DNA of 64,000 nucleotides from Brevibacillus migulae (GTDB taxonomy: Bacteria; Bacillota; Bacilli; Brevibacillales; Brevibacillaceae), in contig NZ_SDKD01000009.1 in assembly GCF_004521915.1 (NCBI RefSeq), positions 62,001-126,000 of the forward strand. The letters are read 5' to 3'. Position 1 is the first letter of the stretch; each line of letters begins with the position of its first letter. Below are positions 1-11,500 of the stretch, piece after piece. A program made the position numbers and the translations under genes. Under the pieces are notes generated by a model. The model saw nothing but the letters and a program-made list of their open reading frames with translations. It did no database searches and had not been told where the DNA came from.

Positions 1-1
1 T

Positions 2-133
2 GTCGGAGGAGAATATAAGGGGAGTGGTTATGGAGATACTTCACCTGCAGGGAAAAAGGCGTTGGGCTTTGTTTCTGAAAACAGGAATCAACTATCTGCG
101 AAAGATATAGATATTATAAACAGTTTATTTTAA
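2..133 (+). CDS. C-terminal end of an unidentified protein (partial)
   Basis: An open frame runs from base 2 to a TAA at 131-133, giving 43 residues that end DIDIINSLF. The start lies outside the window. The short tail carries no domain I can name. It converges on the BREX operon and shares the bidirectional terminator that follows. Real coding is likely because the frame is open to the edge and a terminator comes 12 bases after its stop. Confidence 0.45.
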   Translation, partial: VGGEYKGSGYGDTSPAGKKALGFVSENRNQLSAKDIDIINSLF

Positions 134-144
134 CTCATTTCATG

Positions 145-194
145 AAAAACTCCGCCTGTTTGGGAACTATTTCAGTTCAACAGCGGAGTTTTTT
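145..194. terminator. Bidirectional intrinsic terminator
   Basis: The arms AAAAACTCCGC (145-155) and GCGGAGTTTTT (183-193) are perfect complements with A and T runs on the outside, so the hairpin can end transcription from both sides. It serves the partial gene at the left edge and the BREX operon coming from the right. Confidence 0.8.
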
Positions 195-210
195 ATTATT
201 CTTCGAATTG

Positions 211-2265
211 TTAACCTACTCCAAGTGCCTTAAACACCGCATCAGTCGGATCAGAATAGAAAACAGGTTGTATCTTAATCAACAAATCAGGTGGAACTGT
301 TTGGAAGTCTACAACAGAAGCTGCTGGTATTAATACACGTTTCGCACCTGCATCCACACATACTTGCAAGATATTGGCGAACTCCTCGACTTTGGCAATT
401 GTGCCTCCAACAGTCATGTTACCGAGCACCACCATACTCTCTTGTACAGGTCTTTCCAAGGCTCCCGAACACAATCCGATCAATTCAGCAATTGCAAGCT
501 CACTTGTTAATCCAATACCTTGCAAATCACTAATATGCATGAGATAATCCTTTGTTTTCGTACTAATTGAGCCACTGATACTTTTGCAGTTGGCAGTAAA
601 GTAACGGAAGGCAGTATCCAGACTTTCCTTTGCTCCACGATGAGAACCAACACCCGATTTTTCAAACTTACCTGTACCCGATACGACCTGATTTTCCAGC
701 TTATATACCCCAATCATGCCTGAATCTCCGTGGCCAACAGTGTATACGTGACCTGGTTTACCTAAGCCTTCAGGAATCAGTTTGCCGCCGCCTTGCTCTG
801 GAACGGAAACATATTCTTCATTCATCGTCTCTCTATCAATGTAGGAGAAGTGGACATCGTAAAACTCCATGCCACCGATCTTCTTGAGCTGTTCTTTTAC
901 CCTTCTCCGTCCTTCGAGGGCATAATTCAGGATCTCTTCTACGTTTTCTTTTGTGAAATCTCCATTCGGATACAAGAGCTTGATTAAGCCTGACACTGTT
1001 TTACGAACGGCAATTACATCACGTTGGTTCAAATTGTTGCCGAGTTTAAAGTAACGGTCGATAGCATCTGCAAATGAACGCTTACGCATTTCCCTAAAAA
1101 ATTCCGCCATGTAATCGACGATGAACCCATACTTATCGGTAAAGAAATCTGGACGCATTTTCGGGACTTCCCAACCTGGTAAGTAATAATGCATCCGATC
1201 AAAAAAGGCTGAGTCATTTGCCATTGCTTCAGGAAATGGTGCAAATAAATGAGAGGTCTTTATCAACGAATCAAGGCTTTGATTAATATTCCCTACGAAT
1301 ACCATGGAAGCAGAAGCCGCTTTCTCTTCTCTTCCCCTTGCAAATGATCCTGACGCCATGTAATCCTTCATGATTTGCACGCCATCTTTATCCTTGAATG
1401 TGATGCCCGCTACCTCATCAAATGCTACAGTGTCCCAGAGTCCCACAAGCCCGACCTTTTTTGATGACATATTATAAAACAAATTGGCTACGGTTGTTTG
1501 TCCACCCGATACAAGGATAGAGTTGGGTGAGATCTCTTTGTAGACATGTGATTTCCCTGTACCTCTTGGACCCAGTTCACACATGTTATAGTTATTCTCT
1601 ACAAGCGGTACAAGTCGAAGGAGCAGATGCCATTTTACTCTATTCTCAAGCTGAGTTGGTTCCATACCTGTCGAACGAATAAGTACATCGATCCACTCGT
1701 CTTTCGTGAAGCTTCTTCTTCCCTCCATTATCTCATTCAGATCCATATTCGGCATTTGAATCGGTTTTAAGCTACTAATGCTAAAGGGATTACTGTTCCT
1801 TACTTCTTCATCGAAGAAATACTCCATTTTCAACATACACCAGATCCCGCCTGCCAAGAGCTTGTCATACTCTTTGACATAGTTCGGCGAGATTGGAACC
1901 CCTTTAAGTCCCAAATTCGAAAACTCTGCAACATAAGAATCTATTTTTTCGTTAAGCGTAACAGAAATTTTATCGATAACGGAATACTGACCCAGTTCCC
2001 GAATCCTCGATTTGACCTTTTCAGCTTCATCAGGTCTTACGAAGTTCTCTGCCAGGATCTTCTTTACTCGTTCGATCCCTTCTCGGATGTTATCCTCATC
2101 ATCAGTGGCCGCATACATCCCAAGAAGATATTCAAGTACATATACTGGGACGTTAGCTCCTTCTTTCATAAGCTTCGTCAGATCTTTCCGAACAACTCTT
2201 CCTGAAAACACTTCGTTTAGTTTGCGATCAAGATCATATGTTTGTTCCCCTGTCATTGTCTCCAT
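211..2265 (-). CDS. brxL: BrxL, BREX Lon-like AAA+ ATPase
   Basis: A 684-residue protein, the last gene of the BREX operon. BrxL is the Lon-like AAA+ component needed for phage exclusion in type 1 BREX. An N-terminal region of about 200 residues precedes a Walker A motif (GPRGTGKS, about residue 231) and a Walker B-like stretch (DTVAFDEVAG). The C-terminal ~180 residues resemble the Lon protease fold (GALERPVQESMVVLGNMTVG, then GAKRVLIPAAS). The usual Lon serine context GPSAG is not seen; the matching place reads GIGLTSE, so peptidase activity is doubtful by eye. The start ATG follows a strong GAGGGGAGG site. The 18-base gap to pglZ indicates co-transcription. Confidence 0.93.
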   Translation of the reverse strand: METMTGEQTYDLDRKLNEVFSGRVVRKDLTKLMKEGANVPVYVLEYLLGMYAATDDEDNIREGIERVKKILAENFVRPDEAEKVKSRIRELGQYSVIDKISVTLNEKIDSYVAEFSNLGLKGVPISPNYVKEYDKLLAGGIWCMLKMEYFFDEEVRNSNPFSISSLKPIQMPNMDLNEIMEGRRSFTKDEWIDVLIRSTGMEPTQLENRVKWHLLLRLVPLVENNYNMCELGPRGTGKSHVYKEISPNSILVSGGQTTVANLFYNMSSKKVGLVGLWDTVAFDEVAGITFKDKDGVQIMKDYMASGSFARGREEKAASASMVFVGNINQSLDSLIKTSHLFAPFPEAMANDSAFFDRMHYYLPGWEVPKMRPDFFTDKYGFIVDYMAEFFREMRKRSFADAIDRYFKLGNNLNQRDVIAVRKTVSGLIKLLYPNGDFTKENVEEILNYALEGRRRVKEQLKKIGGMEFYDVHFSYIDRETMNEEYVSVPEQGGGKLIPEGLGKPGHVYTVGHGDSGMIGVYKLENQVVSGTGKFEKSGVGSHRGAKESLDTAFRYFTANCKSISGSISTKTKDYLMHISDLQGIGLTSELAIAELIGLCSGALERPVQESMVVLGNMTVGGTIAKVEEFANILQVCVDAGAKRVLIPAASVVDFQTVPPDLLIKIQPVFYSDPTDAVFKALGVG

Positions 2266-2283
2266 CCGTTTTCCTCCCCTCTT

Positions 2284-4842
2284 CTAAAAATCAAAATCAC
2301 TTACGATTCCCAAATTAATGGTAAACGGTGTTTTTTCCACGATCACATTCGTTTCTTCATCTTTAGTTATCAAGTAATACTTACCATTCTTGTCGTAAGG
2401 TATCGATTTTAATGCAAAGCGTAATTTGAACGTTCGTTCTTCTGGTTTATCCGAAGTACGGTCACATATTATCGTTTCTTCATTGCTGATTACACCATCG
2501 TTCTCATCTACCATGTAGATCTTCACTGTTCGAGGAACTCGCTTGTCCTCCACTTTCTCAGTTTGGAAGAAAGTAAGATTGAACAAGCTGTTTGTAATTT
2601 TTCTTGTAGTGTTCGTGAGTTTTACGTCCACTTTCTCGATTTCCCGACTGTTTTTCTGACCACTTCTGATGTTTTTGAATTGAATCAGAGGAACGACAAT
2701 TTCCTGAAGGCTTGCCCCACCGTGAACATAATTCACTCCTGACCCCTGCATTTTAAAGCGGATCGTCGCTTTCGGGACGTATGCCGTAATTTGGTGTTCG
2801 TTTTGTATCAATGAATCCAAGCTGATATCGAGTAGACCGCTTTTCTCGCCCGAATCCTGGGACAGCAAATATCTTCTCTTAATCTCAATGGCCTGGATGC
2901 CTTCCTTCTCAATTTTATCGCTTTCTTCTAATGCATCCCGCTGATATACGAACCCATGATCGGCAGTAATGAAAATGTTCGTTCCACTTAGGTCATCTCG
3001 AATGATCTTGATGATGTTATAAATCTCCTCAATCGCTTTTTCCGCCGCTGTGAATGTATAGATTTCAGTGGATGCTTTATCCCCCATAGCATCAATACTG
3101 TCATGGTAAATGTAGATCAATTTTTTGCCCTTGAAATGTTCCCTTCTCCCAGCCTTGTTCATGGCAAACAGCTCTTGAAAATGCACTGCCGTACTGTCGG
3201 AAACAGCCGCCTGCAAAATTTCGATCCGATTCTCCAGACCGCTGGAAGATTTACCGTCGATTAGAACTCTGCCGTTCAAATCAATCTCCAGATTTTTATG
3301 CGGAAGCAAGGATGCCATCCCCAGTTTCGTCACGGATGGAACTCCCCCTAATAATGGCTGGATCTCACAAGCCCCTTTTGTTTCCGAATTGAGCTTGTCC
3401 GAAAGTTCCACCGCTATTTCATAACGAAGAGCATCAGAAATGATGACGAATACCCGATCACCTTGGTGTATTTTCGGAGCAACGAAACTTCTGTAGAAAT
3501 CCTTTTGATTTTGAATACCTGGGATCATCCAGCTTGTTTTCATTTCATCCTGCACAGCGGTGGACCAATGTGAACTTAATTCCCCCATATACCAGTTGGT
3601 GTACAGGTTCTCAACCATCACTTTAAGCTTCTTGAGGATTTCGCTGTTTGTTTCATTGTCGTATGCCACATAGAACTTTCTGTAGTACGTATCCATTTGA
3701 TGATAATCGTTAACGTAGGATCGGAACATATCCAATGCCTGCGCTTTTGGAATGCCCAAACTGTACTTTTTATAGAACTCAAACATTTTTACGGTATAGT
3801 ATAACGCCTCGTAAATAGATTGATACTTCTCATAAAAATGCTTCGCTCTCCGTACATTGATCAGCTTGATGTATTCTTCATAATCTTCAAGCCTTGCATC
3901 GAGACTGTTTGCAATATATATGATGATTGCCTTATCGAAAAAAGGAAACGTATCTGCCGTCTTGAATTCCTCGACAGGAAGTTGGTTCAAGATATCAGCA
4001 AGCCTGATCTCTTTTTCTGCCATTTCAGCAAGCTGATCATACACGAGATAATCCGTTTTATGATGCATCCAGTGATCGATAAACACGAATGCATTAGATT
4101 TATTACGAGTCGCGATATAGTTTTTGATTAAAGACAGATGCCGCTCTTCGACTGCATGACTTAGTGCAGAGACAGTCAAATGAAGGAATAACCCCTTCAG
4201 GAGTGGATTGCTTTGCTCGAACCCATACCTATCGGAGACGTATTTCCAGAATACTTGACTGTCGAAAAACTTACCGATCAGATCCAGATATTTGTTCTCG
4301 TTGTCGTTTAGATTATCAATGAGAATAACCTTTACAACATCCTCAAAATCAGGCGATTTCAGATTGCATAAAGCACTCATGATCGCCAGTTCAATCGTTT
4401 CCTCTGAGAAAGTGGTGGTATCGAATGCTTTGAATTTACGAAGGCGGTCTTTATTGCCGAAAAACTTCTCGTACTTCTTTACAACACTTCTCTGGGATGC
4501 ATCAATCTTCAACTCATTCATAATGAGCGATATCTTATCCGCATAAAAGCTTTTCGAATACAAAAGGGTATCCAAAAGCCAGTTGTCTTCTGTTCCCACA
4601 TCCTGGTTAGAATATATCAGAAAATGTGAAGCTGGATCTTCTTCTTCGAGAAGATACTTTGTATAGAAGCTGTTACCTTCTGTCAATTTGTGTACCTTGA
4701 CATTCTCTATAGTGATCTCGTCTATGTAGTCTACAAATTCCTGATCCTTGTCAAACCAGAAAACAATCTTTCGTTGTTCCCCGCCATCAAGCGGTTGATG
4801 AAAGGTTGTCTTCAGTGTATTAATAATCTCATCAATATTCAT
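2284..4842 (-). CDS. pglZ: PglZ, BREX alkaline-phosphatase-superfamily protein
   Basis: An 852-residue protein of the PglZ family, the hallmark of BREX. The alkaline-phosphatase-like core is visible as a metal-site motif VFVIISDALRYE (about residue 462) and a second motif ITADHGFVYQ (about residue 625). The N-terminal ~400 residues are helical and less conserved in this family; the C-terminal ~200 residues look like a beta-rich domain. It interacts functionally with PglX in BREX modification and restriction. The start ATG has AAAGGTG upstream. A 79-base gap with a strong hairpin separates it from pglX. Confidence 0.93.
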   Translation of the reverse strand: MNIDEIINTLKTTFHQPLDGGEQRKIVFWFDKDQEFVDYIDEITIENVKVHKLTEGNSFYTKYLLEEEDPASHFLIYSNQDVGTEDNWLLDTLLYSKSFYADKISLIMNELKIDASQRSVVKKYEKFFGNKDRLRKFKAFDTTTFSEETIELAIMSALCNLKSPDFEDVVKVILIDNLNDNENKYLDLIGKFFDSQVFWKYVSDRYGFEQSNPLLKGLFLHLTVSALSHAVEERHLSLIKNYIATRNKSNAFVFIDHWMHHKTDYLVYDQLAEMAEKEIRLADILNQLPVEEFKTADTFPFFDKAIIIYIANSLDARLEDYEEYIKLINVRRAKHFYEKYQSIYEALYYTVKMFEFYKKYSLGIPKAQALDMFRSYVNDYHQMDTYYRKFYVAYDNETNSEILKKLKVMVENLYTNWYMGELSSHWSTAVQDEMKTSWMIPGIQNQKDFYRSFVAPKIHQGDRVFVIISDALRYEIAVELSDKLNSETKGACEIQPLLGGVPSVTKLGMASLLPHKNLEIDLNGRVLIDGKSSSGLENRIEILQAAVSDSTAVHFQELFAMNKAGRREHFKGKKLIYIYHDSIDAMGDKASTEIYTFTAAEKAIEEIYNIIKIIRDDLSGTNIFITADHGFVYQRDALEESDKIEKEGIQAIEIKRRYLLSQDSGEKSGLLDISLDSLIQNEHQITAYVPKATIRFKMQGSGVNYVHGGASLQEIVVPLIQFKNIRSGQKNSREIEKVDVKLTNTTRKITNSLFNLTFFQTEKVEDKRVPRTVKIYMVDENDGVISNEETIICDRTSDKPEERTFKLRFALKSIPYDKNGKYYLITKDEETNVIVEKTPFTINLGIVSDFDF

Positions 4843-4878
4843 TACTTCTCAGCACCTTTGTTATGAAGCTAATGGATA

Positions 4879-4906
4879 GGGATATACCAAAATACTGGTA
4901 TATCCC
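4879..4906. other. Intercistronic hairpin between pglX and pglZ
   Basis: GGGATATACCA and TGGTATATCCC form a perfect 11-bp inverted repeat around a 6-base loop. No T run follows on the minus strand, so it looks less like a simple terminator than an mRNA processing or stability element, or a partial attenuator within the operon. Confidence 0.7.
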
Positions 4907-4921
4907 CATTGTAACCGAAAA

Positions 4922-7900
4922 CTAATCCAGTTTTGCAAGCAGACCATTAAATTTGGCATAGTTCACGGCTACGCCATCATCAAGATTAATTTCGATCTGC
5001 ATGTCAGCCATGTGGTGAAGAAGTTCATCATATGCCTTCAGTTCTTCAATTTTTAGGTCTATTGCCTTCAATTCTTTCTTTGCATTGCTAATTTCCTTGG
5101 CAGTTCCGCCTCCCTCGATAATACTGAGGAGAGACTTCTTCTCTGCATCCAGTCGATTTTGAAGCTCATGTAAGTAGTCGGTTCTAATTCTCGACAAAGT
5201 AGATTTGTCGTAACGATGCATGTAGATCAAACAGTTAAATGCCTTCTGTTTTCCAGAAGTAAAGAGCCAGTAGATTGGTTTTTTCTTATACGTTTGGAGA
5301 TGGTCTTTGTAAAAGTCGTTTAGTAAGTATCTTCTAATTGCCTCTTTAGCAGTTTCCCCATCTTTTTTCCCAAGGGAATCTGCAATAAATTCAAGATTTT
5401 CTACTAAAGTTTCTTCGCCAAATGTGACTTTCACAAAATCAATAAATCTTGATAATATATCGTCTTCAAAATAAGCACTTGATAGTATAGGTAGTATGTT
5501 GTCTTGATCTACAGCAAATGAGTTGTATTTTTGGGAGTCGAACTTACCACCAGCAAACACAATTCCTTCTTTATCAAGGGAATATCTTCCGAATATACAA
5601 CCAACTGCATATGAAATAAACGATTTCACATCTCTTTCAACCTCTGTTTTTCTTATTGTTATATCTTTTTCATCCACATCAGGTGTCATTTCTTCTTGTA
5701 AACCAAAGATTTGAATAAAGATTCTGTTTAACTCTTCTTCATTTTTGTGCATTTGGTTAAATCTCTCTTCTGAATAATGACTCCAATTTTTATATGAATT
5801 TTCAATTTTGGAAGTATCGTACTTATAAGTGAGTAATGGATGTTTTTTAAAATCCCATGATACTTCATATGAATCCCAGTCAGTTTTAGAAAGTGATATA
5901 TTTTCCTTTGATAATTCATTAATTCTGTCCTTTATGTTTTCATTTATGTCTAAAATTATCGGGAGATTGGCTACATTGCCAACTTGAAAATTCATAGTTG
6001 GGTTTTGTGCTTTTAATAGCTCAAAAGTTATTTTAGAGCATAAATACGCCATTATATAGAAGATATCATTTTCACTTGGAAAAACAGAAGAACCTGCAAC
6101 ATCAAATATAAATCCACTTGGAGAATATCTTACTCCGAAATTAGTAGAACTAATAAATGACCAAGTTATTCCACTATGAAAATAATACTTACTACCAGGG
6201 AGTGAGTAGGATTGACCTTTTTCTTTCCTAAATTCACTAATTTCTTTTCCATTTTCATAAAAATTAACTAAATATTCATTATTACCGTACCACTTCCTAA
6301 ATTTACCTCCTTTATTATACGGAAACCATTTGATCTTGCTTTCTCCAGCTTCGTTTGCATTTTTATATCCAAATCCCACATGATTTATATTTACTTCATG
6401 CCATAATCTCAAGAACCTATCATTATCACAAGTAAATAACCCAACCTTTGGTTCAGCTATTTCACCTAAAGTAATCGAAGTCTCAAATATCTTTTTAATT
6501 CTCTCACTTGTCCAATAAGCAATTGTGTATGACGGTATTCTATTAAAATCTCTTGTTTTAGAAGAATATCGATATTCGACATTTGAGTTTTCTATTGACT
6601 CAATTACTTTTAATGGTTGGTTTTTTGCCCCTGTGAAATCCGATAGCTTAATATACTCACCAAGTAAGTTTAGACTGTAATTTCTTAAAGTGAACGTACA
6701 AATCGGAACTGTTGCCTCTTCAAATGCCGAATATTCAAGTTGAATAAGACTGCTAATATTTTTCCCATCGATTATTAATTTCCTCAATTGTTCATAAGAT
6801 GAGATAAACATCCAAACAAACGGAGTCATGAAACCTAAATGTCCCTTATTATGCACCTTATCAAAACTGTATTCAATAAAGGCGGAAAACAAATCAGATT
6901 TTGTTTTATCGTAATTTTCTTTAATAAATTGAACCAGTTCCAGATTCATGTACCTATTCCCCATATATGGTGGATTAGATACCAAAATATCATAAATATT
7001 ATTCATTATTTCATACTGCTTAATTATCGAAGGCAATAAATCGATGATTTTTTTTCTGGACATTTCTTCAAACAAATCATCAGATGGGGAATTTCTCAGA
7101 ATTTCTAATCTCTTTTTCACAAATTCCATATCAGCTTCTTTTACTTTAATTAAAGAGCCAAACACTTTTGCATTATTGAACTGTTGAAAGAATTCTTTGA
7201 TTTGCTGATATTTTGAACCGCTTTTTTCTCCTGCAAAATATATAACATCTTCATCAGTCATTTGATTAGAGCCTTGAATTGAAGCTAAGTTTAAGGTTAA
7301 CCCATCCTTCTCAATGCTTCTAAAGAATCGTCCATTATACTGAATCGCCTTCATCACAACTGAGAAACATGCCAACTGACATGCTCGATCATCAATATCC
7401 AACCCATATAGATTATTCTCGATGATTAGCCTTGGGATTTCTCTTTCCATATAACCACAGCGGCTATAAATCTCATATAAGACATCAAACATATAGACGA
7501 GAATATGTCCACTACCCATTCCAGGGTCGAAACACTTGATTTCCTCTACTTTGAGTTCCTTGTTAATAAAAGGAGCCAATTTTTCTTCGAAATTTGGTTC
7601 TGGATTTGGATTTTCGAGATAAAATTCCCACTTAGATATTAAATCTCGATGTTCAGGGTGTGCCTCTACCCAATAACGCCCAAGTGTATTTTGTACCATA
7701 TAACGCACAATCCAATCAGGAGTGAACAACTGGGTTGCGTATGGAATTTCCTCAATCTTGTACTTTTTCTTAGCCTTAATTACACGGTCTTTTTCTTCTG
7801 CGATGTAATATTGGTACAACCAACCGATAATCTCGACATTTTCCCAATCAGTCTCAGGAATTTCCTCTGTATCAGTCATCTCTCGAATTAATGAATCCTT

Positions 7901-8452
7901 CGCCAACAAGCCTTCTGGAAACAAAATTTCTTTAAAGTCCTCTATAGTTTCAAACATAAAAGGTAAGTATTTATTCAAACTATTACATTGTTTTATGATC
8001 AAATACTTAAAGAGTTCTTCTGTTTTATTATTTACTTTGAGTTCATATACCAATTCTCTATCAATATCTAAGTCTACTGACAATGCCTCTTTTATAATGT
8101 CAGGTTCAAGACTCTCAGGGTTACTGGAGGATAACACCCGTACTTTTGTCGGAAGATAGTTATTAACCTCCATAAAACGTAGTGCTATAAAGCGGTTGAA
8201 CCATGTGTATGCAACTTCCTCTACCACACTTTTAAAACCAATCTCCTTGATACGTTGAATAAGCTTGTCCCGCTGTTTCTTCTCAGTAATCGATAGTTGT
8301 TTGCCATCAATGTAGATAGCATCGGAGGTTTCAATTTGAGCTGTTTTAATAATTTCTTCGGTAATCCCGATTTTAAAAGCCCTTGCTTCGACCTTTTTCA
8401 TTAAATCTTTTCGTGCATTTGTCGCAAAGTTCTTCAAAGCTGTTTTATTCAT
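4922..8452 (-). CDS. pglX: PglX, BREX DNA adenine methyltransferase
   Basis: A 1176-residue class I methyltransferase, the BREX enzyme that marks host DNA, typically at N6 of adenine in a non-palindromic hexamer. The SAM-binding motif FDPGMGSGH lies near residue 306 and the catalytic NPPY motif (SNPPYMG) near 489. The rest is target-recognition sequence followed by a C-terminal coiled-coil-like stretch rich in K, E and L. The reading frame is intact. The middle of the gene (about 5500-7200) is more A+T-rich than the flanks, as often seen in variable target-recognition regions. The ATG start is preceded by CAGGAAAAC. The recognition site cannot be read from sequence. Confidence 0.94.
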   Translation of the reverse strand: MNKTALKNFATNARKDLMKKVEARAFKIGITEEIIKTAQIETSDAIYIDGKQLSITEKKQRDKLIQRIKEIGFKSVVEEVAYTWFNRFIALRFMEVNNYLPTKVRVLSSSNPESLEPDIIKEALSVDLDIDRELVYELKVNNKTEELFKYLIIKQCNSLNKYLPFMFETIEDFKEILFPEGLLAKDSLIREMTDTEEIPETDWENVEIIGWLYQYYIAEEKDRVIKAKKKYKIEEIPYATQLFTPDWIVRYMVQNTLGRYWVEAHPEHRDLISKWEFYLENPNPEPNFEEKLAPFINKELKVEEIKCFDPGMGSGHILVYMFDVLYEIYSRCGYMEREIPRLIIENNLYGLDIDDRACQLACFSVVMKAIQYNGRFFRSIEKDGLTLNLASIQGSNQMTDEDVIYFAGEKSGSKYQQIKEFFQQFNNAKVFGSLIKVKEADMEFVKKRLEILRNSPSDDLFEEMSRKKIIDLLPSIIKQYEIMNNIYDILVSNPPYMGNRYMNLELVQFIKENYDKTKSDLFSAFIEYSFDKVHNKGHLGFMTPFVWMFISSYEQLRKLIIDGKNISSLIQLEYSAFEEATVPICTFTLRNYSLNLLGEYIKLSDFTGAKNQPLKVIESIENSNVEYRYSSKTRDFNRIPSYTIAYWTSERIKKIFETSITLGEIAEPKVGLFTCDNDRFLRLWHEVNINHVGFGYKNANEAGESKIKWFPYNKGGKFRKWYGNNEYLVNFYENGKEISEFRKEKGQSYSLPGSKYYFHSGITWSFISSTNFGVRYSPSGFIFDVAGSSVFPSENDIFYIMAYLCSKITFELLKAQNPTMNFQVGNVANLPIILDINENIKDRINELSKENISLSKTDWDSYEVSWDFKKHPLLTYKYDTSKIENSYKNWSHYSEERFNQMHKNEEELNRIFIQIFGLQEEMTPDVDEKDITIRKTEVERDVKSFISYAVGCIFGRYSLDKEGIVFAGGKFDSQKYNSFAVDQDNILPILSSAYFEDDILSRFIDFVKVTFGEETLVENLEFIADSLGKKDGETAKEAIRRYLLNDFYKDHLQTYKKKPIYWLFTSGKQKAFNCLIYMHRYDKSTLSRIRTDYLHELQNRLDAEKKSLLSIIEGGGTAKEISNAKKELKAIDLKIEELKAYDELLHHMADMQIEINLDDGVAVNYAKFNGLLAKLD

Positions 8453-8499
8453 GTTTTCCTGTCACCCACCCAATTGTAAAATGAACTTTCATCATTTGA

Positions 8500-8525
8500 T
8501 GTGCCGTGGCTTTAACCACGGCACA
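8500..8525. other. Intercistronic hairpin between brxC and pglX
   Basis: TGTGCCGTGG and CCACGGCACA form a perfect 10-bp stem around a CTTTAA loop, just after the brxC stop codon on the minus strand. It is G+C-rich but has no following U tract, so it resembles the second hairpin in the pglX/pglZ gap more than a full terminator. Confidence 0.7.
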
Positions 8526-8532
8526 CACATTT

Positions 8533-11500
8533 TTACTCAATGATTTCAATTTGTTTGTTATTCTTGATCATTTGTTTCAACCTAACCGATAGCGAATGAA
8601 GTAATTTGTCTACGTCTTCTTCTGTTTTCAATGTTTTATCAGCAAGTAAGCTACTGATTTTCACCTTTTCCTTCTGAACTATTACTGTTTCAACTCCGTG
8701 AGAAGAACCGCCGTCAATAGCAACTGGTTGCGTTCGATTGTTCCACTCGTTGATTTCACGACCAATCTTAATATCCATATTCTCTTTAAAAGAGTAACTT
8801 TGGGTAACGGTTGCATCAACCTTAAAGATATCGGTGAAGCCATCGATACTCTGGAACAAGTTTTTATAAAAAGTCTGGATTTGGTTCTTGATTGCTTCCG
8901 ATACCCCTTCGTGGTTCGAACGCAATTCCAGATGGTCAACATCAAGCTTAATCGCATTTTTCGCCGCTGTTTTCTTGTCCTCAAGTACCTTTTGAATAGC
9001 CTCATCAATCTTATTGACAAGCTCTGGGATCTCTTTGACTTTTTTGTACGGCTGGACTTCCGTAAGTATTTCCTGTAAATTAGCGGCGTACTTTTCCGTT
9101 TCCTCACCTATCAAGTAAACGTTGTTGTCCTTGTACTTGTCGTAAGCAAGAAGACCTTTATCAAAAATCTCTTTCTGGTTCTCGAAAAAACTCCGAACAT
9201 AAGCAACGTCCTCATCCCAGTCAAGAAGATTATCTTCCAAGTCTCGAAGCTTGGTGAAGAACGATACGTTGTCTAATCCTTTGGTGAACTCATTGAAATA
9301 CTCAAGCCCTTTGTCCAAGAGGCTTTTCCCTGGGTATTTTCGACCTTCATAACGCTTTTTCAAATTCGTGATCTCTGTGACCTGCTTATCCATGAGATCC
9401 CGAACATCTTTGATAAGTCCATCCTCATCGTCAGCTACATCCGTTTTGTTAAATACTTCTTTACAGATATTTTTGGCGATTTTCAAAAGGGACTCATCAA
9501 CTTTCACACGCTTCGTCACTATGGCTTTATCAGCTTCGTTTGCTTTTGTGAGAACATTGACCATATTTCCATCTTCAGGCTCCAAGTATTCAGCATTGAA
9601 TCGAATTCTGATCCGTTGTTCTTTCATCAACTCAGCGATCAAACCTGCGATATCAAGTGGTTTCCACCCGTACGGCTTGTCGCTAAACCGATCCAAGAGG
9701 ATCTTGATCCTTACCTGTTTTTGGATACTATCCTGAAGACTAATGAACTCAAATACTTCTTTAACAGCCAATTCATTGTCATTTTGTTTCGAGCCATCAA
9801 TGGTAATCTGATCGGCTTTATTCCGCAAAAGAGAAACCAGATCCTTCTCAGAATCCAAGAAGGACTTTACAAGCCCCAGCTTGGTATACACATTCTCAAC
9901 CAAAGAATGGAAAGCAGTATTGATTTTTTCCTTTACCGAAGCACCTTTAATGTCCACTTTGTCGCCATTGATGAAGAAAACGCCACCCTTAATCGCTTCC
10001 TCCAACATATCCTTCACTCTTCGTCTCCGCTCTCTTACTTCAGCCTGCTTGTTATTCAGGATGTTTTGAATACTCTCAGGGAGCTGGGTCGCGTTCTTTT
10101 TCTTCCGATACTCTTCGATTTTCAAAACTTCTTCCATCTCTTCAATGTATGCTTCATTACCACCGAGCTTTAAGATCATTTCACCATTTCCAGAGGACAT
10201 AAGCATAAGTTCCTGCTCGGATTTTGCATAATGATCAGACAATGGAGAAAGGATGTTGATCCCTATACTTGATGTTTGGTTCCAGTAATTCTTTTCATCC
10301 ATCTTCTGGTTGTAAGAGAACTGGTATTGTTGCGAGTAACGGAATCTCTTATCATCGTACAGCTCTTGAAAAATGTAAGTGGCAAGCTCTCTCTTAACCA
10401 CATCTTCCTCAATTTTCATTGCCTTGATTTCACGGTTGATATCTTGCTCGTCATCGGTAAGGAAGATGTAAAACTCGCCGTTCTTTTGAATTAAGGTTTG
10501 TGCAATCAACTTTCTGAGTGATGCCTGAATCTTCTCCTTCAACGCCAACTTATCCTCATCAATACTTATCACCATTAAGGTGGCGATATTTTCGATGTTC
10601 GCTGGAAGCTCTTTAATATACTTGATCATAAAGAGCACCTTGAGTAGATCGACATTAAACTCGTCATCTTTCAATGCTGGGTTTTCATACGCACCTTCAA
10701 TTACCCGAACGATAGATGGAGTCAAAAATTCCTTAATCGTATCGTAGAATGCATAAAAAGGGATCAGCGTCCCTTCATTGGTATTCTTGAATCGCAGTCC
10801 AGCCTCCTTAAAAGCGGAGAGCATGGAGCGTTCCCCTTCAGATAGGTGCTTACCAGAGCTTCCATGTTTGCGGACTTGCTCGAACACGTTTTGAAGGAGC
10901 TTAAACTGATAAGGAAGAAACGGATATACATCCGCAAATTCTCTCTCATCCTCAAACCCTCTGAGATCAGCGGTACTGTCTTTGAAGCTAATCAGGTTTT
11001 TTAGGATTGCACTTTTTTCATGATAAAGGAGTTTCAGCATGTCGGTCGCATGCTCTTTTTTCAAGAGAATCCGTTTCTTGATTACCTCATCGACCGAGAT
11101 CGACGAAAGAGACAGTCGGGTATCGAAACGCCCCTGGATCCGTGAGAAGTCATCGCCCTTTACTTTTACGATGCTGTCGATACTCTCTTGTGACGTAACC
11201 ATGATCCAGACTTTCCCTTGGCAATGCGTCCCCAGATCCTCTGCCACCGTCTGAAGGTTCAACATTAATTGACGGCTGTCACCGATGTATTGACCGATCT
11301 CATCGACCAGGAAGATCAGGTGGAATTTATCCCCTTTTTGGTCAACATACTCTTTTACGTCTTTGGCGAACTTTTCAATGCTGATCTCGTAATTATTCAC
11401 ACCGTTCTCAAACCAGTTTCGAGCTGACTCCACGGACATTGAAGTGACCTTTGTCAAAGCTTCAATGACATAATCAGCGTCAAAGTAGAAGGTATTTCTG

